The notes under the pieces: model-generated
Told to the model about the DNA's origin: nothing
Database searches by the model: none
What the model saw: only the letters and a program-made list of their open reading frames with translations
Shown here: positions 12,547-26,129 of the stretch, piece by piece
Layout of the letters: every line of letters starts with the position of its first letter
Numbering within the stretch: position 1 is the first letter of the stretch
NCBI GenBank assembly: GCA_036320915.1
Contig: JAXBDG010000005.1
Location: forward strand, 2,486,001 to 2,550,000
DNA: 64,000 bases
Source of the DNA: Linnemannia elongata
Lineage: Eukaryota > Mortierellomycota > Mortierellomycetes > Mortierellales > Mortierellaceae
Direction: 5' to 3'
Translations under genes and position numbers: made by a program

Positions 12547-15500
12547 TCAAATCAACCAGACCATAGCAAGCATTAGCACAGGAATGACCAAATTATCGTT
12601 CTGCTCCGAGACAGCTTCGAGCATAGCCGCAACAGAGACCGCAATCCCGTACCGGATTACACCCCAAAGCGTCCACGATACAGCCGACCAATCATTCCAA
12701 GTCGAGAACGACAACAACGCCGCGGGCGGCAAACTCGATGGCATAGCCCTCGGTGGCGACGTCTTTGTTCCTCCTCCTCCTCCAACCGAGCCCGTAACAC
12801 CAGCAGCACCACCAGCAAAAGAGGAAGCCTTCTGCAACAGCAAGCTGGACGCAGAATCACCAAACACAAAGCTCATCAACCACATCCCGACAAAAATAGC
12901 TCCTGCCGCTACCATGACAGATCCGACAAACGCAACAGTGCCCTCGACGGTCTTGATGGTACCCGGCCACCGGTGTCGTCCAAACCGCTTGCCAACAATT
13001 GACGCCATCGCATCTCCAACGCCCAAAGCAAAAATTCCCGAGAGTCCTGCCAGGATATGATGTTCTGCCAACCAGACGGGTGCCGCGCAGCCCATGAGCA
13101 GGTACAAGTGGCTCAGGATGATAGGTCCGCCATCACGGCCGTCCAGGAACCCGACCAGGAACAGGTGGATCTCTTTACCAAATGGAACCACTGCAAAGTA
13201 TCGGATGTACTCCAAGAAGATCAATGCTGCCAATCCCACCGAGAATGCAATATGCATGAACGGTTCCTACGAGTTGCAAGGAAAGATAGTCATTAGTTAT
13301 CAGCAATCAACTCGAATCAAATGGAAAAAAAGTCGCCAAATTCAATCAAGCTTACATCGGCGAGATATCCAGGTACAAACATGAGGACGGCAAGGGCGTG
13401 GTAGTACTTGCGACGGTTGTTCAGCGAGCCCATAATCGACCGCCGGCGGATCGTCGAGTTCATCCAGTAAAAGAAGCCAATCGAGCACCCAACCGCCAAG
13501 ATCCAATACAGACACAAACCCAAACGGCTCCATCCGATCTGGATCCCCATCAACGTTTGAAGACCGCCACCAAGAAAGCTACTTCCAAAGGTCCCACCAC
13601 TGTCAGCCGGCTTAGTCAAGGGGTCCATCACAAGTGACGACTGACCCCTCGACGACGACAGCGACGCGACAACCTCGGGCGTAAAAATCCGTGTCATCAA
13701 CATAAACTCGATCAGCCACAGGAACGGGTTCTGGCCCAACACGCGCTCACATCGGGGCATGATCAGTCCCAGCACAATCACCAACAGTCCCGAATACACG
13801 ATTCCTGCAGCAACCTTCTTCTTAAACTCCCGCTTCTGAAGATCTGCAGCCTTGGCTCCCTTGGTCGGCATCTGCGCCAATCGTCGGCAGTACATCAAAA
13901 CTGGTGTCAACAGAACTCCAATCAACAACATCCCGACAACTAACGTCAACAGGAACAAGAACTGCGGGTTCTCCAGAACAGCCCCAGGCGGCGATGGCGG
14001 GCTCGTCATAAAGTTCATCCTCAGGGTCTCATTGATCAACAACGTCACCACCTGCGCCAAGATCGTGAGCTCGCCGAATGTAAACGAGCGCCGATAAAAG
14101 TATGCAAATCCAATCATCAACAGCTGGAACACATTCTGGTTCAGCATCACCATTCCGGCTCCCGTGTTCTCCAGTCCCGGAATCCATTTGAACCGTGCCA
14201 AGAGCGTGATCAAGCCAGTGTAAGCTCCGCCAAATCCTAATGCAATGATCCAGATCTCTTCCCGATCGCTTGTCTTCTCGGCCTCGGACGATCCCATCAA
14301 AAGACTTGGGTGGTGCATCTGATCCGCGGAAAACATAAAAACATCCTGAATATCCTGATGCTGCTGCTGCTGTTGTTGTTGTTGTTGTTGCTGCTGCGGA
14401 GTTTGTCGATAAGGCTGGGTCAGGGCAATGGAAGAAGGAGCTGAGGAGGCGGCAGAGAGTGAAGGCGATGACGGTGAAGACGGTGACGAGATGGCATTCG
14501 CGGTGCGATGTGGTGGATACAAATTCTTGGGGTATAAACTGGCGCTGGCTGTGCTCAAGTTGTTGGTCGAAGTCGAAGCCGAAATAGTCGTTGACGAAGC
14601 CGGTACAGGCGTCAATGTCATGGGTGGGGGCAAAACGATGCTGTCGAGGACTGTACTCTTGAAGACGCCACTGGAAGGTCGTCTCCCATACTGTTGCTGA
14701 TAGACATTGCCATTCCTGGGTCCTGATGGCTCGTCAAAGACCTTCAACAACAACATATGGATCAAGATGGAGGCTCCAAAAGTCAACGACAAGGCCATAC
14801 TCGACAAGACCGTCTCTGCTGTTTTGATTCCTGAGATTCCTGTCGATGAGAACTTTTCGTCCGTCACTGTTTGGACAAACTTGGCGGCCAACACAACGGG
14901 GACCAGTATCGTTGCAAAGATTGATCCATTGTCTGCTCCCTTTCTAATAGCGTGTTTGAAGTTTTGATAACACAGTCGAAAATCCGTTAGCCCAATTGAA
15001 TTGAAGTAGATAAACACGCGCCATAAATACAGCTGTCTGCCCTCTGCCAACGAAAAACGTACCTATACCAGTGAGCTTCTGATCCCCACACTCTCCACTG
15101 GGGTGCAGCACCCTCGCCTGTTCGACAAAACCGACTCTGCAAACTTCCAAAGACGGGATCCATGATTCCAGCTCCAGTTCCAGTCCCGCTCGTCCCATGT
15201 GCGCTTTCCTGGTTCAATAATAGATTCTCCTCATGCAAGTCCGCTGCCCGTTCCCGATGCAACGCCTCGTCATCTTCGCTCTCCTCATCCGTATCAGCGG
15301 CGGCGGCTGCTGCAGTGGCAACCGTCTGGGGCGCCGTCATATTAAGGTACCGACTCGATCGCTTCTTGAGAGGTTGTAATGGCACGTTCTTGTGAACAGG
15401 GAACTGAAGTCGACGATCATGAGCAGTCAAGAACAAAGCGTGAACCAAAGCCAACACGACAAACCCTAGATAATCGTCGGATAAAAGTAAAGGGAGTGGG

Positions 15501-16741
15501 TAATTAGCATATTTACGCAATCAAGGGGACCAGAGTTAATCCATATTCCAATAGAACCACCTATTAATCGCCAGTACGAATGTGTACACAGGTGAAAACA
15601 AACAACAGCCCTCGCTCTTGTGGAATACTATATTTCTTTTTGTTGGGCTATTGGGGTATAAGCATGGCATGTGCACACCGCCATCGGCTTTTCTTTTTAC
15701 GTTGTTGTTTCGGTTTGGTCAAAATAATCACTCCATGAAAAATAAAAAAGATGACAACTTGGTCTTACCTACGCCTAGTGCCCAGGCATCCTTGGCCAGT
15801 GTTGGCATGACAGCATGGTGGTGTTGTTGGTTTTGGTTTCCCCTTACTCCCGCTCCTCCTCGATGACGATCCTCGTACGAAAGGCTACTCTTGCCCTCGC
15901 GAAATGAAGCAGCCCCGCCATCCTGAACCTGACTATAATCTAGCGTCATCATGCGATATCCTGCCAAGAGACCCATCCCTACCATCAATGCACGCTCGAT
16001 CCGGACTCGTAGCAAATTGGCCCGTCGTCTCCTCTGTGCTGGGTTCGGACCACCTGACAAAGCCCTGCTGCCGCTGCTCAATCCTCCTCCGAGCTGGAAG
16101 AATGAGGTTAGTCCCCGTGGAGTTGTCGAAGAAGCTCCTGTAGAACCATTCATCCTTGCAGAAGACTTCGCTCCACCACCACTTCCTAGTAGTGCTGTGG
16201 ATCCAGTGTGAGGCATCGAGGACGACCTTTGGTGGCCAGGAGTATACCGATCGCCGCCTAGTCCTCCTCCTGACCTCCTGCCAGTGGTGGTATTATCAAA
16301 ACTGTCCTGACGACTATGAGTCCGAGTGTAGTGCTGCTGTTGAGATGTGGTTGTGTGGTGGCGCATCGTTAATCCCTGAACGCCTTCATCTATTTGTCTT
16401 CCACTTCCTCCTCCTCCGCTACTGCCATGACCTTTTCCTCCTCCTACTCCTCCACTCAAGTATCCGGTACCCTTGCTGTTGATGTCATCTCTTGAACAGT
16501 ACTCTGTTGACTGTTGCGAGTCCTGCATCATAAAGAGTTGTCGTCCTGTTGTTGTTGCTGTCGAAAGTGGTGGCAGTGGTGGTGTGGGTTCTTTTGGGCA
16601 AGCTGGAGAGAATGAACCCTGTAAGGTTGCGGTGGATGATGAAGAAGAGGGAGAAGAGGCGGTTGAAGACAAGGCAGAGTGTTGGGTGGTGTCGAGGAGG
16701 ATTGTTTCTTCTTGTTGGGTTGATGCGGAATCCTGTGTCAT
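12547..16741 (-). CDS. SEC59: Dolichol kinase (Sec59/DOLK family), oversized
   Basis: This ER membrane enzyme uses CTP to phosphorylate dolichol, supplying dolichyl phosphate for N-glycosylation, O-mannosylation and GPI anchors. Exons on the minus strand are 16741-15769, 15465-15063, 14943-13356 and 13266-12547, with introns of 303, 119 and 89 bp. All are GT-AG with matching phases, giving 1227 aa. The C-terminal exon carries the family core: FLDGRDGGP (about 1028-1036), GVGDAMASIVG (about 1071-1080) and RWPGTIKTVEGT (about 1087-1098), the presumed CTP-binding and catalytic region, plus many hydrophobic helices. Yeast Sec59 is about 520 aa. The excess here is a Ser/Thr/Gly-rich N-terminus of more than 300 residues and a low-complexity loop with poly-Gln in exon 3. 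The ATG at 16741 is the first in-frame one; an earlier in-frame GTG is not used in fungi. The final model divides by three. Confidence 0.92.
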
Positions 16742-18086
16742 CACGAAAAGAGAAAAGGATGATTGTTTTTGAGCTTCTCTTCTTGTTGTTGTTGTTGGTG
16801 TTTTGCTCTCGTCTATAGCCTTTTGGTTTAATTGTATGCCCTGAGAGAAAGTGTTGAGGGAAAGAAGAAGAGAGATAGAGGAGAAAAGAGGGGAGCGTTG
16901 CACCTCCGAGGGCTGTGGTATGAGGAGAGTTTAAAGAACAAGGGTGTAAGTATTTTCCGTCCCTGGGCGGTGAAGTTGATCGAAGAGAGAAGAGGGAAGG
17001 AAGGTTAGGAGGGTTAAAAGGTAAAAAGGGTTAAAAGGGTTAAAGAAGAGTCGATGAAGGCCAAAGAAGATACAATAGGAATGAAGGAAAGTGGTGGCGT
17101 ATCGTACAGAAACGATGTGAAGGAAGGAAAGGAGAGAGAGAGTGAGAGAGAGAGAGAGAGTGAAAAGGATCGAGAATGGCAGAAAAGGTCAACAAAAACA
17201 CCCCTCGGACTAATTTTGACCGAGCGAGACAGTTGGCGATGAGGTGAATGGCTGAAAGAAGAAAGAGGCAAGGCAATTACACAAATAAGCCATGGATCAT
17301 ACACATCTGGACATTCACATGGGAATGGGTGGCGGATATGTTTCTTTATCAGTGACCCGCCAAAACTCAACAGCTCTCTCGTCCGTCTCTCTGTCTGGGT
17401 CCTTCTCTTCCGCCCTGCCTTTGGGTTCACTCTCCTCCCAAACATTCACCATCTACGATTCAACTACCGCCCTAATTCACCTGCTCAGTGCTCTTCGTTC
17501 TCTTTCTCTTTCTCTTTCTCTTTTCTTTCTCTTTCTTTACAACATATTAACATCATCAAGGAAGTTTCTCTCTTTTTCTCAAGAACAAGACGAAGAAGAA
17601 GCGCCCCTAAACCCCTCTGCGCCTTCATCTCGCATGCCTTCCTTAGCTCAATTCACACCTCCCACATCCAAGGGGGCAGCGGAGAGATACACAGGCATGC
17701 CTTTGAATGAGGAAAGGAATTGAACCTCATTCATCCCTTTCTTCCTACTCTCTATTTGCTCCCTTTCCATCCCCTTTCGCTTTCTCGCTGATACTTTTGC
17801 CCGCATTTGTTCCCAATTCTTTACTTCACCTTCTCAGGCGAGGTTGTCAAAGTCACGACCGACAATTTTTCTTTTCATCGCCGTCGTCGCCTCTTTTTCC
17901 AATCGTCAATTGCAAAACCAATATGATAAATGATAATAAAAGCAATAATTACATTTGTTTTGGGTTTCTAAAAGTACAGTAAGTAAGGTAACCAAGTAGC
18001 TAAGTAGGACGTAAGGGGAGTAGGGGAGGTAAAAAAAAAATAAAAAGCTATATAAACAGTCGAAGCCCTGGAGGAAACTCTTTCCT
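16742..18086. other. Spacer upstream of dolichol kinase with one doubtful ORF
   Basis: The region upstream of dolichol kinase holds a GA-rich tract (17131-17160) and a CT-rich stretch (17490-17560). An ATG-initiated 143-codon ORF on the plus strand (17292-17723) ends with a hydrophilic, gene-like tail (QFTPPTSKGAAERYTG), but its middle is Ser/Leu microsatellite translation and I recognise no domain. I do not call it a gene. The remainder is probably the dolichol kinase promoter and leader and the 3' flank of the next minus-strand gene. Confidence 0.4.
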
Positions 18087-21000
18087 CTAGACCTTCATCT
18101 TCTTCGCAGAACGGCCCAACTTCACTTCCGGCCGACGATCCTCAAACGACTCCATCTTCACTTTCTCGCTCTTCTCACTCGAAGAAGACGAGTGGCGATG
18201 ATGCTTCTTGTTGGACACCAGAATCCTGGCAGCCTCAGCAATCGAGGTCTCTTCCTCCTCCGACAAGGACGCCGTCGACGTCTGAGGCGAGACTGTGCTT
18301 GAACGGCTTGCGACTTCTGAAGGCGGGGGCGAGGGCAGGTGCTGTCTTGCATGTCCGCGACTGTGGCTTTGATTATGGTTGGAGTTGTAGTCCCAGTTGT
18401 TGGCATGGTGGTGGAGGCCGAAAGGTGTATCATCATCCATGGAAGAGGTGATCGTAGCCAACTTCATCTTTTCATGACGAACACGAACATGTTGTTGCTC
18501 GGCTGCCTTGACAGCAGGGGAAGGGGAGACATCCTCCTCTTCCTCCTTGATCTCCTCCAACCGCGTCACTTCCTCCATCTCTTCGTCGTCCTCATCATCG
18601 CTCACGGGCATCGACAACGATCCGTCAGCGTACGCCGACGTTGCAGGTGGGATCAAGAATCCAATATCCTCCGCGCTCTATACATTCACATTCATAAGTC
18701 ATCGTTAGGCGACTGTGAATATTATGCCTTAAAAAAAATGAATACGAACCAGGAGATCAAATGAATAAGTATGGTGCTTACCCTAGAGAGCTTGGGGTCG
18801 ACAAGAAGCTTCTGAGAACGAGCAATATAATGGGTCATTTGGCGCTCAAAAACAATAAGAGGGTACTTGAACGCGATATCGACAAAGTGCTGCTCAACTG
18901 ATGAGCCATTCATCGTCAAGAACTACATAGCGAAAAGGGAAGAAGGACAAAAACGCCATGTTAAAATCCATTTCAAGCAGTTATTTCCAAAGTGCCCAGA
19001 AAACACATTTCAAAGAGCATAGCATACCTCTTGAAGGCGATCCTCCTTGGCCTTCTTAAAGGCTTCGTACTCAGCAGACTTAACAAACAGAATGTCATCC
19101 TGACGATCCTGAGTAGTGGTGGCAGTGGCCTCCTGATTGCTGTTAGTCTGACCCTGGAAGGAAGCCCGACGACCATTGAGGGTACCCTCAGTCGCACTGC
19201 TGTTGCTGTTATGGCTCTCGTCGTTGTTACCATCCTTGGCGGGCTCCTCTTCGTCTTCTGCCAAATCACCATACGAAAAGACGTCCAGCAAAGTGTCCAC
19301 TCCCGTGGTGCCATCGCAGAGGTACGCCTCAATTACTGCCTGTGTCATCATCTCCAGCAAGAGACGGTACCAACCCTCCAGAACACGGCCCTCGCTCTCG
19401 TCCTTGGCGCCATGCTTCTCAGCCAGACACTGCGCAATATCCCGGTAACTCATGGCGGAGCACTTCAGGAAGGCAGGGATGGCATCCACAAGTCCTGCAA
19501 CGTGCTGCTGGCGAGTATTGGTGTTGATGTTGTTGCTGTTGGCGTTGGCGTTCGCGTTGGCAGTGGCAGCTTTCTTCTTCTGCTCCAATGCCTTGTGTTG
19601 CTGCTGCTGCATCTTGGCCAAAGTACAACAGGTACGCTGACAGTCCTTGCGATGGTGACGACGGCAGTACGAGGCCGAAGAGACAGGCTGAGCAAAGAAG
19701 GAGCGAGTTTTTTGTCCCTGGGGGCTGTTGGCAAGGTGTTGCTGGATAGCAGCCCGAGAGGCTCCATGACGACGGGACTGGAAGGCCGAGTAGATGTTGA
19801 GGCCTGCAGTGTTGTTAGTCGAGGAGGCAACATCGAAACGACCAAAGACCATCGAGGTCAGCTGACAGAGGTGCAGACGGTGCTTCAGATGTCTGGGCAG
19901 TGTCTGCAGCGGGCCGCTGGAACGGTGTGATTTGAGGATGCCTAATGATATGTAATAGGTATGGGAGGGCATGAAGGTAGGGATGGGATGGGGTGGATGA
20001 GGCAGACGGGATAGAAGATGAGTCAGTTGAGTCCTTCTTGCGGATAACAAGATTGTTTGGCTTTCTTCCGTGTCCCCACCATATGCAAATACAGGAAAAT
20101 GGCGATGCATAAGGGGATCATTTCCACCCAATTGCACACAGGGGTGTAAACACATTTAAGACTTCACACCCCACGGACACACAAAAACACACACACATGC
20201 AAATCCATCTCCTTTTTATCTTTTTGCCATGCAGGAAGAGAGTAATCTGCTACACAGTCCTCTTCCCCAGGCAAGGTACTCGTGTAGGGGTATGTCCTTT
20301 TGCCTGCTTCAAACCCAGGAAAAAAAATAAGAAAGAAGAATCAAACGGCGGAAGTTGCCTTTTATAGATGAAGGGGTATGGAGGAGCCTTTCAGCATTCT
20401 TAACACGCCTTCAGAGTTCTTGTTCGGAAGAAAACGCAACGAAGATAGGCAGAAAGTATAAACGAGCGATCGAGATTTTCAACAGTAAGGCAGAATGTGA
20501 AAAAAGGGTAGAGAAGAAGAAAAGGAAAAAAAGAAAAAAAAAAAAAAAGGAGAGCACTTCGGGAGAAGAACGGAAGGACTGGGTAGAGCGGAGCAACAAA
20601 AAAAATCCGTGTGGAGAAGGAAAAAAAAAAAAATGAGGAAAACGTTGGCAAAGCAGGAGTTTTTTTTTTGAGATGGATGAGAGACAAACGAGGAGGGAGG
20701 AGAGAATGAAAGGGACACATCTTATGCACACTTATCTCCATCCATGCACAAAGATAGAGAAAAGGAAAATGAAGTAAAAGGAAATGAAGCTTACCGTCAA
20801 CGATGGCCTCGACGTTGGAGCCCTTGCGGCCGAGGACAACAGCCTCGTCAACAAGGGTGCGTTGGCGACGGCGCCAGTCATCCTGCTTGAGGGCAGACAT
20901 GGGAGGCTGGTGAAGTTCCTCACGCTCCTTGATCTGTTGCTCGACTGCCTGTTCCTGGGTTGAGGCGAGGTATTGGGCCTCTGCCTGCTTGAGACGTGTC

Positions 21001-21365
21001 TCGATGGAGACATGGAAGCAGTGGTCGAGGATGCGATGGTGTGTCGAGGGAGTGGAGGAGGGAATGTTCTTGTTATTATTTTTGTTGTGGTTGTTAATAG
21101 GAGTAGAAGGTTGCTGTTGACGATGAAGATTGGGTGAGAGCGTGGGCGAAGAGCGTGGAGAGGTGGCTGTGGTTGACGCGGAGGACAACAGGGGGGAGGG
21201 AGGAGAGTATGGCGCGTGGGGGATGTAGGTTGCAGAGGGGTGGAAGAAAGTCCAAGAGGGGTGAGGATCGCTCTCAGAGAGGATAGCTGGCGTTGAGGGT
21301 GAGGGCGAGGGAGAGGCAGACTTGGATGCCGAGGGCAGACGGTTGAGGGTCGTGTGGACCTGCAT
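18087..21365 (-). CDS. Unrecognised four-exon fungal protein, acidic Ser-rich C-terminus
   Basis: Not recognised. Exons on the minus strand are 21365-20795, 19941-19028, 18922-18782 and 18677-18087, giving 738 aa. Introns are GT-AG with consistent phases (853, 105 and 104 bp); the first is unusually long. The N-terminus is Ser/Pro-rich, followed by a charged helical segment (RLKQAEAQYLASTQEQA) ending in LGRKGSNVEAIVDG. Exon 2 opens with a conserved-looking basic block (LPRHLKHRLHLCQLTSMVFG), then a Cys/His cluster (YCRRHHRKDCQRTCC) that could bind metal, and a predicted helical domain around WYRLLLEMMTQAVIEAYLCD. Exon 3 is compact and hydrophobic (HFVDIAFKYPLIVFERQM). The C-terminus is acidic, then Ser-rich and lysine-rich, ending KKMKV, suggesting a nuclear protein (inference). 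The start is the first in-frame ATG. Confidence 0.72.
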
Positions 21366-24300
21366 TAGTTGTGATGAATGTATGTGGGGTAAGGTAGTGA
21401 TCAAGGGGAGAGAGGGAGATATTGGATGTGTTTGAGAATAATAGGTGGCAATTGATAGATGAGCTTGTTTGTGTGAGTGATGGGGAGTGATGGTGTCAGG
21501 GCAATCGACCACTTATGGAGAAGATGATATGAGGAGTGGGTGGAATGTGTGTATATATGCAGTGAGAGTGAAGGAGAGAGGAGGGGGAGGGAGCTACAAA
21601 GACTGTAAGGAAAAGAGGAATGGTCGTTCAAGGTCAAGAATATCAAGCTGGAGTAGAATATCTTCGAAAAATGAAGAGAAGACAAGGCGATGAAAATAAA
21701 GAGTCGGGAGTGAATGAGTGAGTGAATGAGTGAGTGAATGAGTGAGCGAATGAGAGATGAATGAACGAAGTTGGGGATTGACCAAAGAGAAAGGGGGAGG
21801 GAAAGAAAGATGAAGAAAAAGAAAACAAAAAGGAAAAGAACAAGAAAAGAAAAATAACCCGGTCGGGTGGGATAGCAAAAGAACGCCATCTTTTATGCCT
21901 TTTGTTCACCACGGATTTCCGTCCCTCCGTTGTCCGTTCTGTCCGTCCGTCCGTTCGTCGCTCTCTTCTTTCTCTCTTCTCCCTCACTTTTGTCTCCATA
22001 CTCTTTTTTTTTTCCTTTCTCTTCGGTTGCACACGGACAGACTGACAGCAACACAACAACAACAACAGGTCGAGGAGCCAATCAGATCCTCCGAATGGGG
22101 AGAGATAGCAGGCCGCCAGACAACCAACCTTTGTCACAATTCATTCCGTTTTATTCAATCGAAAACCCTGTTTCAAAATCTATATCGAGTACACTCCGTC
22201 CGTACACCTTTTGTTTGTTTTTTTCTCGCCCAATGACCCTCCCTCCTTCCTCTCACTCACACGGCCTTGTCCGATCCATGCTCTTGTACCTTCTTCGCAC
22301 TCGATAATCTTATCGCAACCCGTGCTGGTCCCTTCTCCTTCCCTCTCAATTCCTGTTGAATAATCCCCTTGCGAAAAAGAAAAAAAATATCCCTTCCTCA
22401 TACTCACACGTTTGTTGCATTACGATCACTCATGCTTGCCCGCATAATAGTCATACACAAATACGAACAAGGGTCATAACACTCACCCTCTCCTCCTGCC
22501 TTAACTTCACTTCCTCACCTTCGTTCCTTTTCTCTCCCACGTTTGACGGGTGTCACAGTCCACTCGTGGTAACCTACTCTGAACTATGTCTTCCTCTTCC
22601 CTCTATTCCTGCACATGATATATACATACTCTTCGGGATCCTACGTCCAGCTTGCCCTGTTCACTTTGATTTCTCGCCTCTCTTTCCCACTCGTTCCTGA
22701 AAATTGCCCAGCTGAGAGTCGATGATGGAGAGCGATAAACCCTCCCTCCTTCCCTTTTTTATCATATTCTTTCTTTAACCTCCCTTCTGTCTTTCTTCGG
22801 CTCCTATTCTTTCCTGTTCCTTGTTCTTCCTTGGCTCTTTTTTCCTTCATTGGAGCCAGTATAAAAAAAAAAGCAACCATCGGAAAGAGTCGAGATAAAA
22901 GTTGTGGCGGATACCGTTCTTACCCATTGTTCTTCCTCCTCTTTCATTCCCTCCTTACTCCTCACTGGCCAGTAGCCAACTGGAGTCGAAAAGGAAGGAT
23001 GTACGTAATGGATCATAAGAACCCCTCTCACTTGAAAAGTCGAGCATCATACATTACATGACCCGAAGGAACACAAAAAAAAGTGCACAAATGTTCATTT
23101 TTGGGTCCAGCAGGATCAGAAAATAATCTCCTCAAGCACACAAGACAGGAGGCACTCACATGTTTACCAAAGAATCAATATGTATTTGACAAGGGAGACA
23201 ATTGAACGTGTGCGTGAATGTGAATGACATGTCTTCATTTACTATCGTCTCCAAAATGACAAAACGTGTTGTCTAATCATACCATGGGCATCTCACTCTT
23301 TCTGCCTTTTGGGGTCATGTCTGCCGTCATAAACCGCTTGGCTATCTCCAGCACAAAACAAGTAGCAACATGCGTGCGTCGCCCCTCACATCCAGTTCAA
23401 GCGCTCATGGCAGCCAATGCCTTGCCCCGCTGTGCAACAAATAAAGGTTGTCGTAACATATGGGAAACGGGGGAGGGAGGAACAACGTCCAGCTGCTCAA
23501 CTCACCCACTCTTTTTTACCATTATCTCCCTCATCTGTACCCCTGACTTCAACGGAGTCAAATAATAATAAAAAAGTCCGACCTTGCGAAGAACCGAGGA
23601 ATGGAGTTACTGTGAAAACAAAAACCGGTGTGGTGACGTTCCGAACAAAGGATATTTGATCTAAAACGTTTCTCTCTGTTCACATTTCTTTTCATCCCAC
23701 TTTCGCCTTTCACCCACTTGGGATATCTGATGTGCTCATTGAAATGACAATGCTTCGGAACCACCCCCGCATGTTTGTTACAAAAGGAGAGAGATAGCAC
23801 CCGTGGGCATTGGACGTATAACATGATGGAACGAAAAGCAAAGAGGAGCGGATGGGTGCGAACAAGAGAGGCAAAAAAAAATGAGAGTGCAGATGGTACA
23901 CCTGTTGCATGAATCAATTTGTCTTCTGTTGGACGACACGGTATGGTGTACAGCCCCTTCAAGCATTGTTCCTTTCTCCGTCGAGCAAGGTCAAACCAAA
24001 CAACTACGGGCAGATGATTGCTCTGGTAACAGGGTCTTCCCTTCAAGGAAGATCCCTCAATTGTTAGCTCCGACTTATCCATCCTTGTGAACGCCGTCAT
24101 TGTTTTATCCTACCCTTCCCTTCTCACTCCACATCCAAGGGCACTCAAATATCGTGTCTCAAGCAAAAGAAAGCGATTGAGGTCGGCAAACGGACAATTG
24201 TGATCATGAGACAGTACAGAAGAGCACCCTCATGAATACTTAGAAAAAAGAAACAATCGTTGTGCCAGGCTTATCACTCTTCATGTGTTGAAGGATGAAG

Positions 24301-26090
24301 GGCTATCGTCTCTCAAGGCTGGTGTGTTTCATTGCGCATGAGTGCGAATGAAAGCAAGACACTGGACTGGCATGCATCGTGCATGTGCAATTTCGCATAC
24401 AATTGCAAACAGGTGAGTGAGCTCACAGACACACCCATCTCCCTCTGCCTCGATCGCAGTTTCGATCGCACCCCAGAATCATATTCTTGTCCCTTGTATG
24501 TTTTTGCCAGTCTAAGCAACACAAAACACGAAAACAACACCCTCTCCTGACAGACAGGCGAGAAAAAAAACCATAACGGTCGCCTAGACTGTTGAAAAAT
24601 CTTAACAGCTGGATATGACGATTAGTTAGTTTTCTTCATTCTTCATTCCCACTCATGCGTTCGGATCCTCGTTGAATACACATTGTTGGGCACCTATATT
24701 TATCAATGGAACCCACCTCCTCATTATATGGTTGAGAAGGCATTAGCCTGGTCTGCTTTGATTTTCCAGTAAGACTTTCATTGATTTTTAGGGATTGTGC
24801 GCGTCAATTAGAACAACCCAGTCGAGAGCGTAAAGAAACTGTCCGCCCCACTGGGAAATGGACATGACCCCTGTTTTTAATCTTCGGCATAATACGTGTT
24901 CCTCATTTTCTTGCCCCCTTTCATTCTCTTCCTTTCCATCTTGATCTTTCAATCACGTCGATTTTTCTCCCTCTTTCCTCCCCTCAGCACTCACATAAGA
25001 GGGATTACCTGGGGGTGTTATCACTTTACGTTTACAATCACGATTAGAAGAGAGCAAGAGGGAGAGTGCATCCCGATGGTGTGTGCGATATGGTTTTTTG
25101 ATTGTTTTGCGGGGAAGTATTCAAAAGTTGTATTCTGACGTGATGTGAGCCGACTCCAGGCTGCCTTGTCATTTGGTGGTCCAAGGGCAATTGGCAAATC
25201 AGTTCTTTTCGATCATACCCTGTTTTGTTCGTCAATTGATCCTTCTCCCAATTTCCTGCATGATGCGAAGAGGGGTACCTCATTGCACATAAAGAGCAAT
25301 GTGCCTTGGTTTTAACCGCGGGCGATGCTATTTACAAGATAATGAGAGGGAATGCTCGAGGGAAGGACAAGGAAGACGAAAAGGATCGAAGAAGGTAAGA
25401 AAAAAAAGAAATGGAACGATTGAACATACCATGTCAGAGGTTGCGCAAACAAAGGAACACCAACACAGGGAAGGGACCCGGAAGAAATGGTCTATTCCCT
25501 CCTGTTATTTTACTTCTTTGCACTCTCCTCCATTCTCATTTCCCTGCCGATGCGCCCTTTTACGATAAAGTTTAACAAGATTGCGGGGAAGAACGCCAAA
25601 ATGCACCTCAACAAACAGGACACGGTCGATCCACTCATTTGTATCCAGTACCCACACCATCGCCGTTCATCAGACATTATCTCAGACAAACAAACAACAT
25701 TACCATCAATCCCCTAAACACCGCAAACGCCACCGTCAACATTTCCCGTTGGTTGCCCTATACAACAATCCCATGCTAGATTGAGACAACCAGGTATACA
25801 GGCTTGAAAGTAACATCGATATGGGGTGAGGGAACAAGAGCGCTGGCCCTTAGAGACACTGGAACATTCCTCATGGATGCCATACGAACGTTTGTAATTA
25901 ACCCCTGTCTTTTTCTCTTTTCTCTTTGCCCCCGCCTTTTCTTCAAAAGGAGTGTGCCCGAGTCAAGAAAAAAAAAGTGCGGGGAAACGAACGTAAAAGT
26001 TGATGAGTGATGGTGATGAGAGGCAGGGGAACAGAGAAGGGAAAGCCGGGGTTTGTAATAGGTCAACCTTGTTTCAACATTTGCCGCCAC

Positions 26091-26129
<39 letters not shown>

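Noticed and set aside
17292..17723. 143-codon plus-strand ORF with ATG
   Set aside because: Its middle is translation of a CT microsatellite; only the tail looks protein-like. Mentioned in the spacer entry but not called a gene.
19010..20155. Whole ORF 19010-20155 as a single-exon gene
   Set aside because: Its first ~70 codons read intronic sequence; the acceptor at 19942 and donor at 19027 join it in phase with neighbouring exons.
23558..24100. ATG-initiated 180-codon minus-strand ORF
   Set aside because: No domain, signal peptide, splice-linked extension or compositional contrast with the surrounding spacer; consistent with chance.
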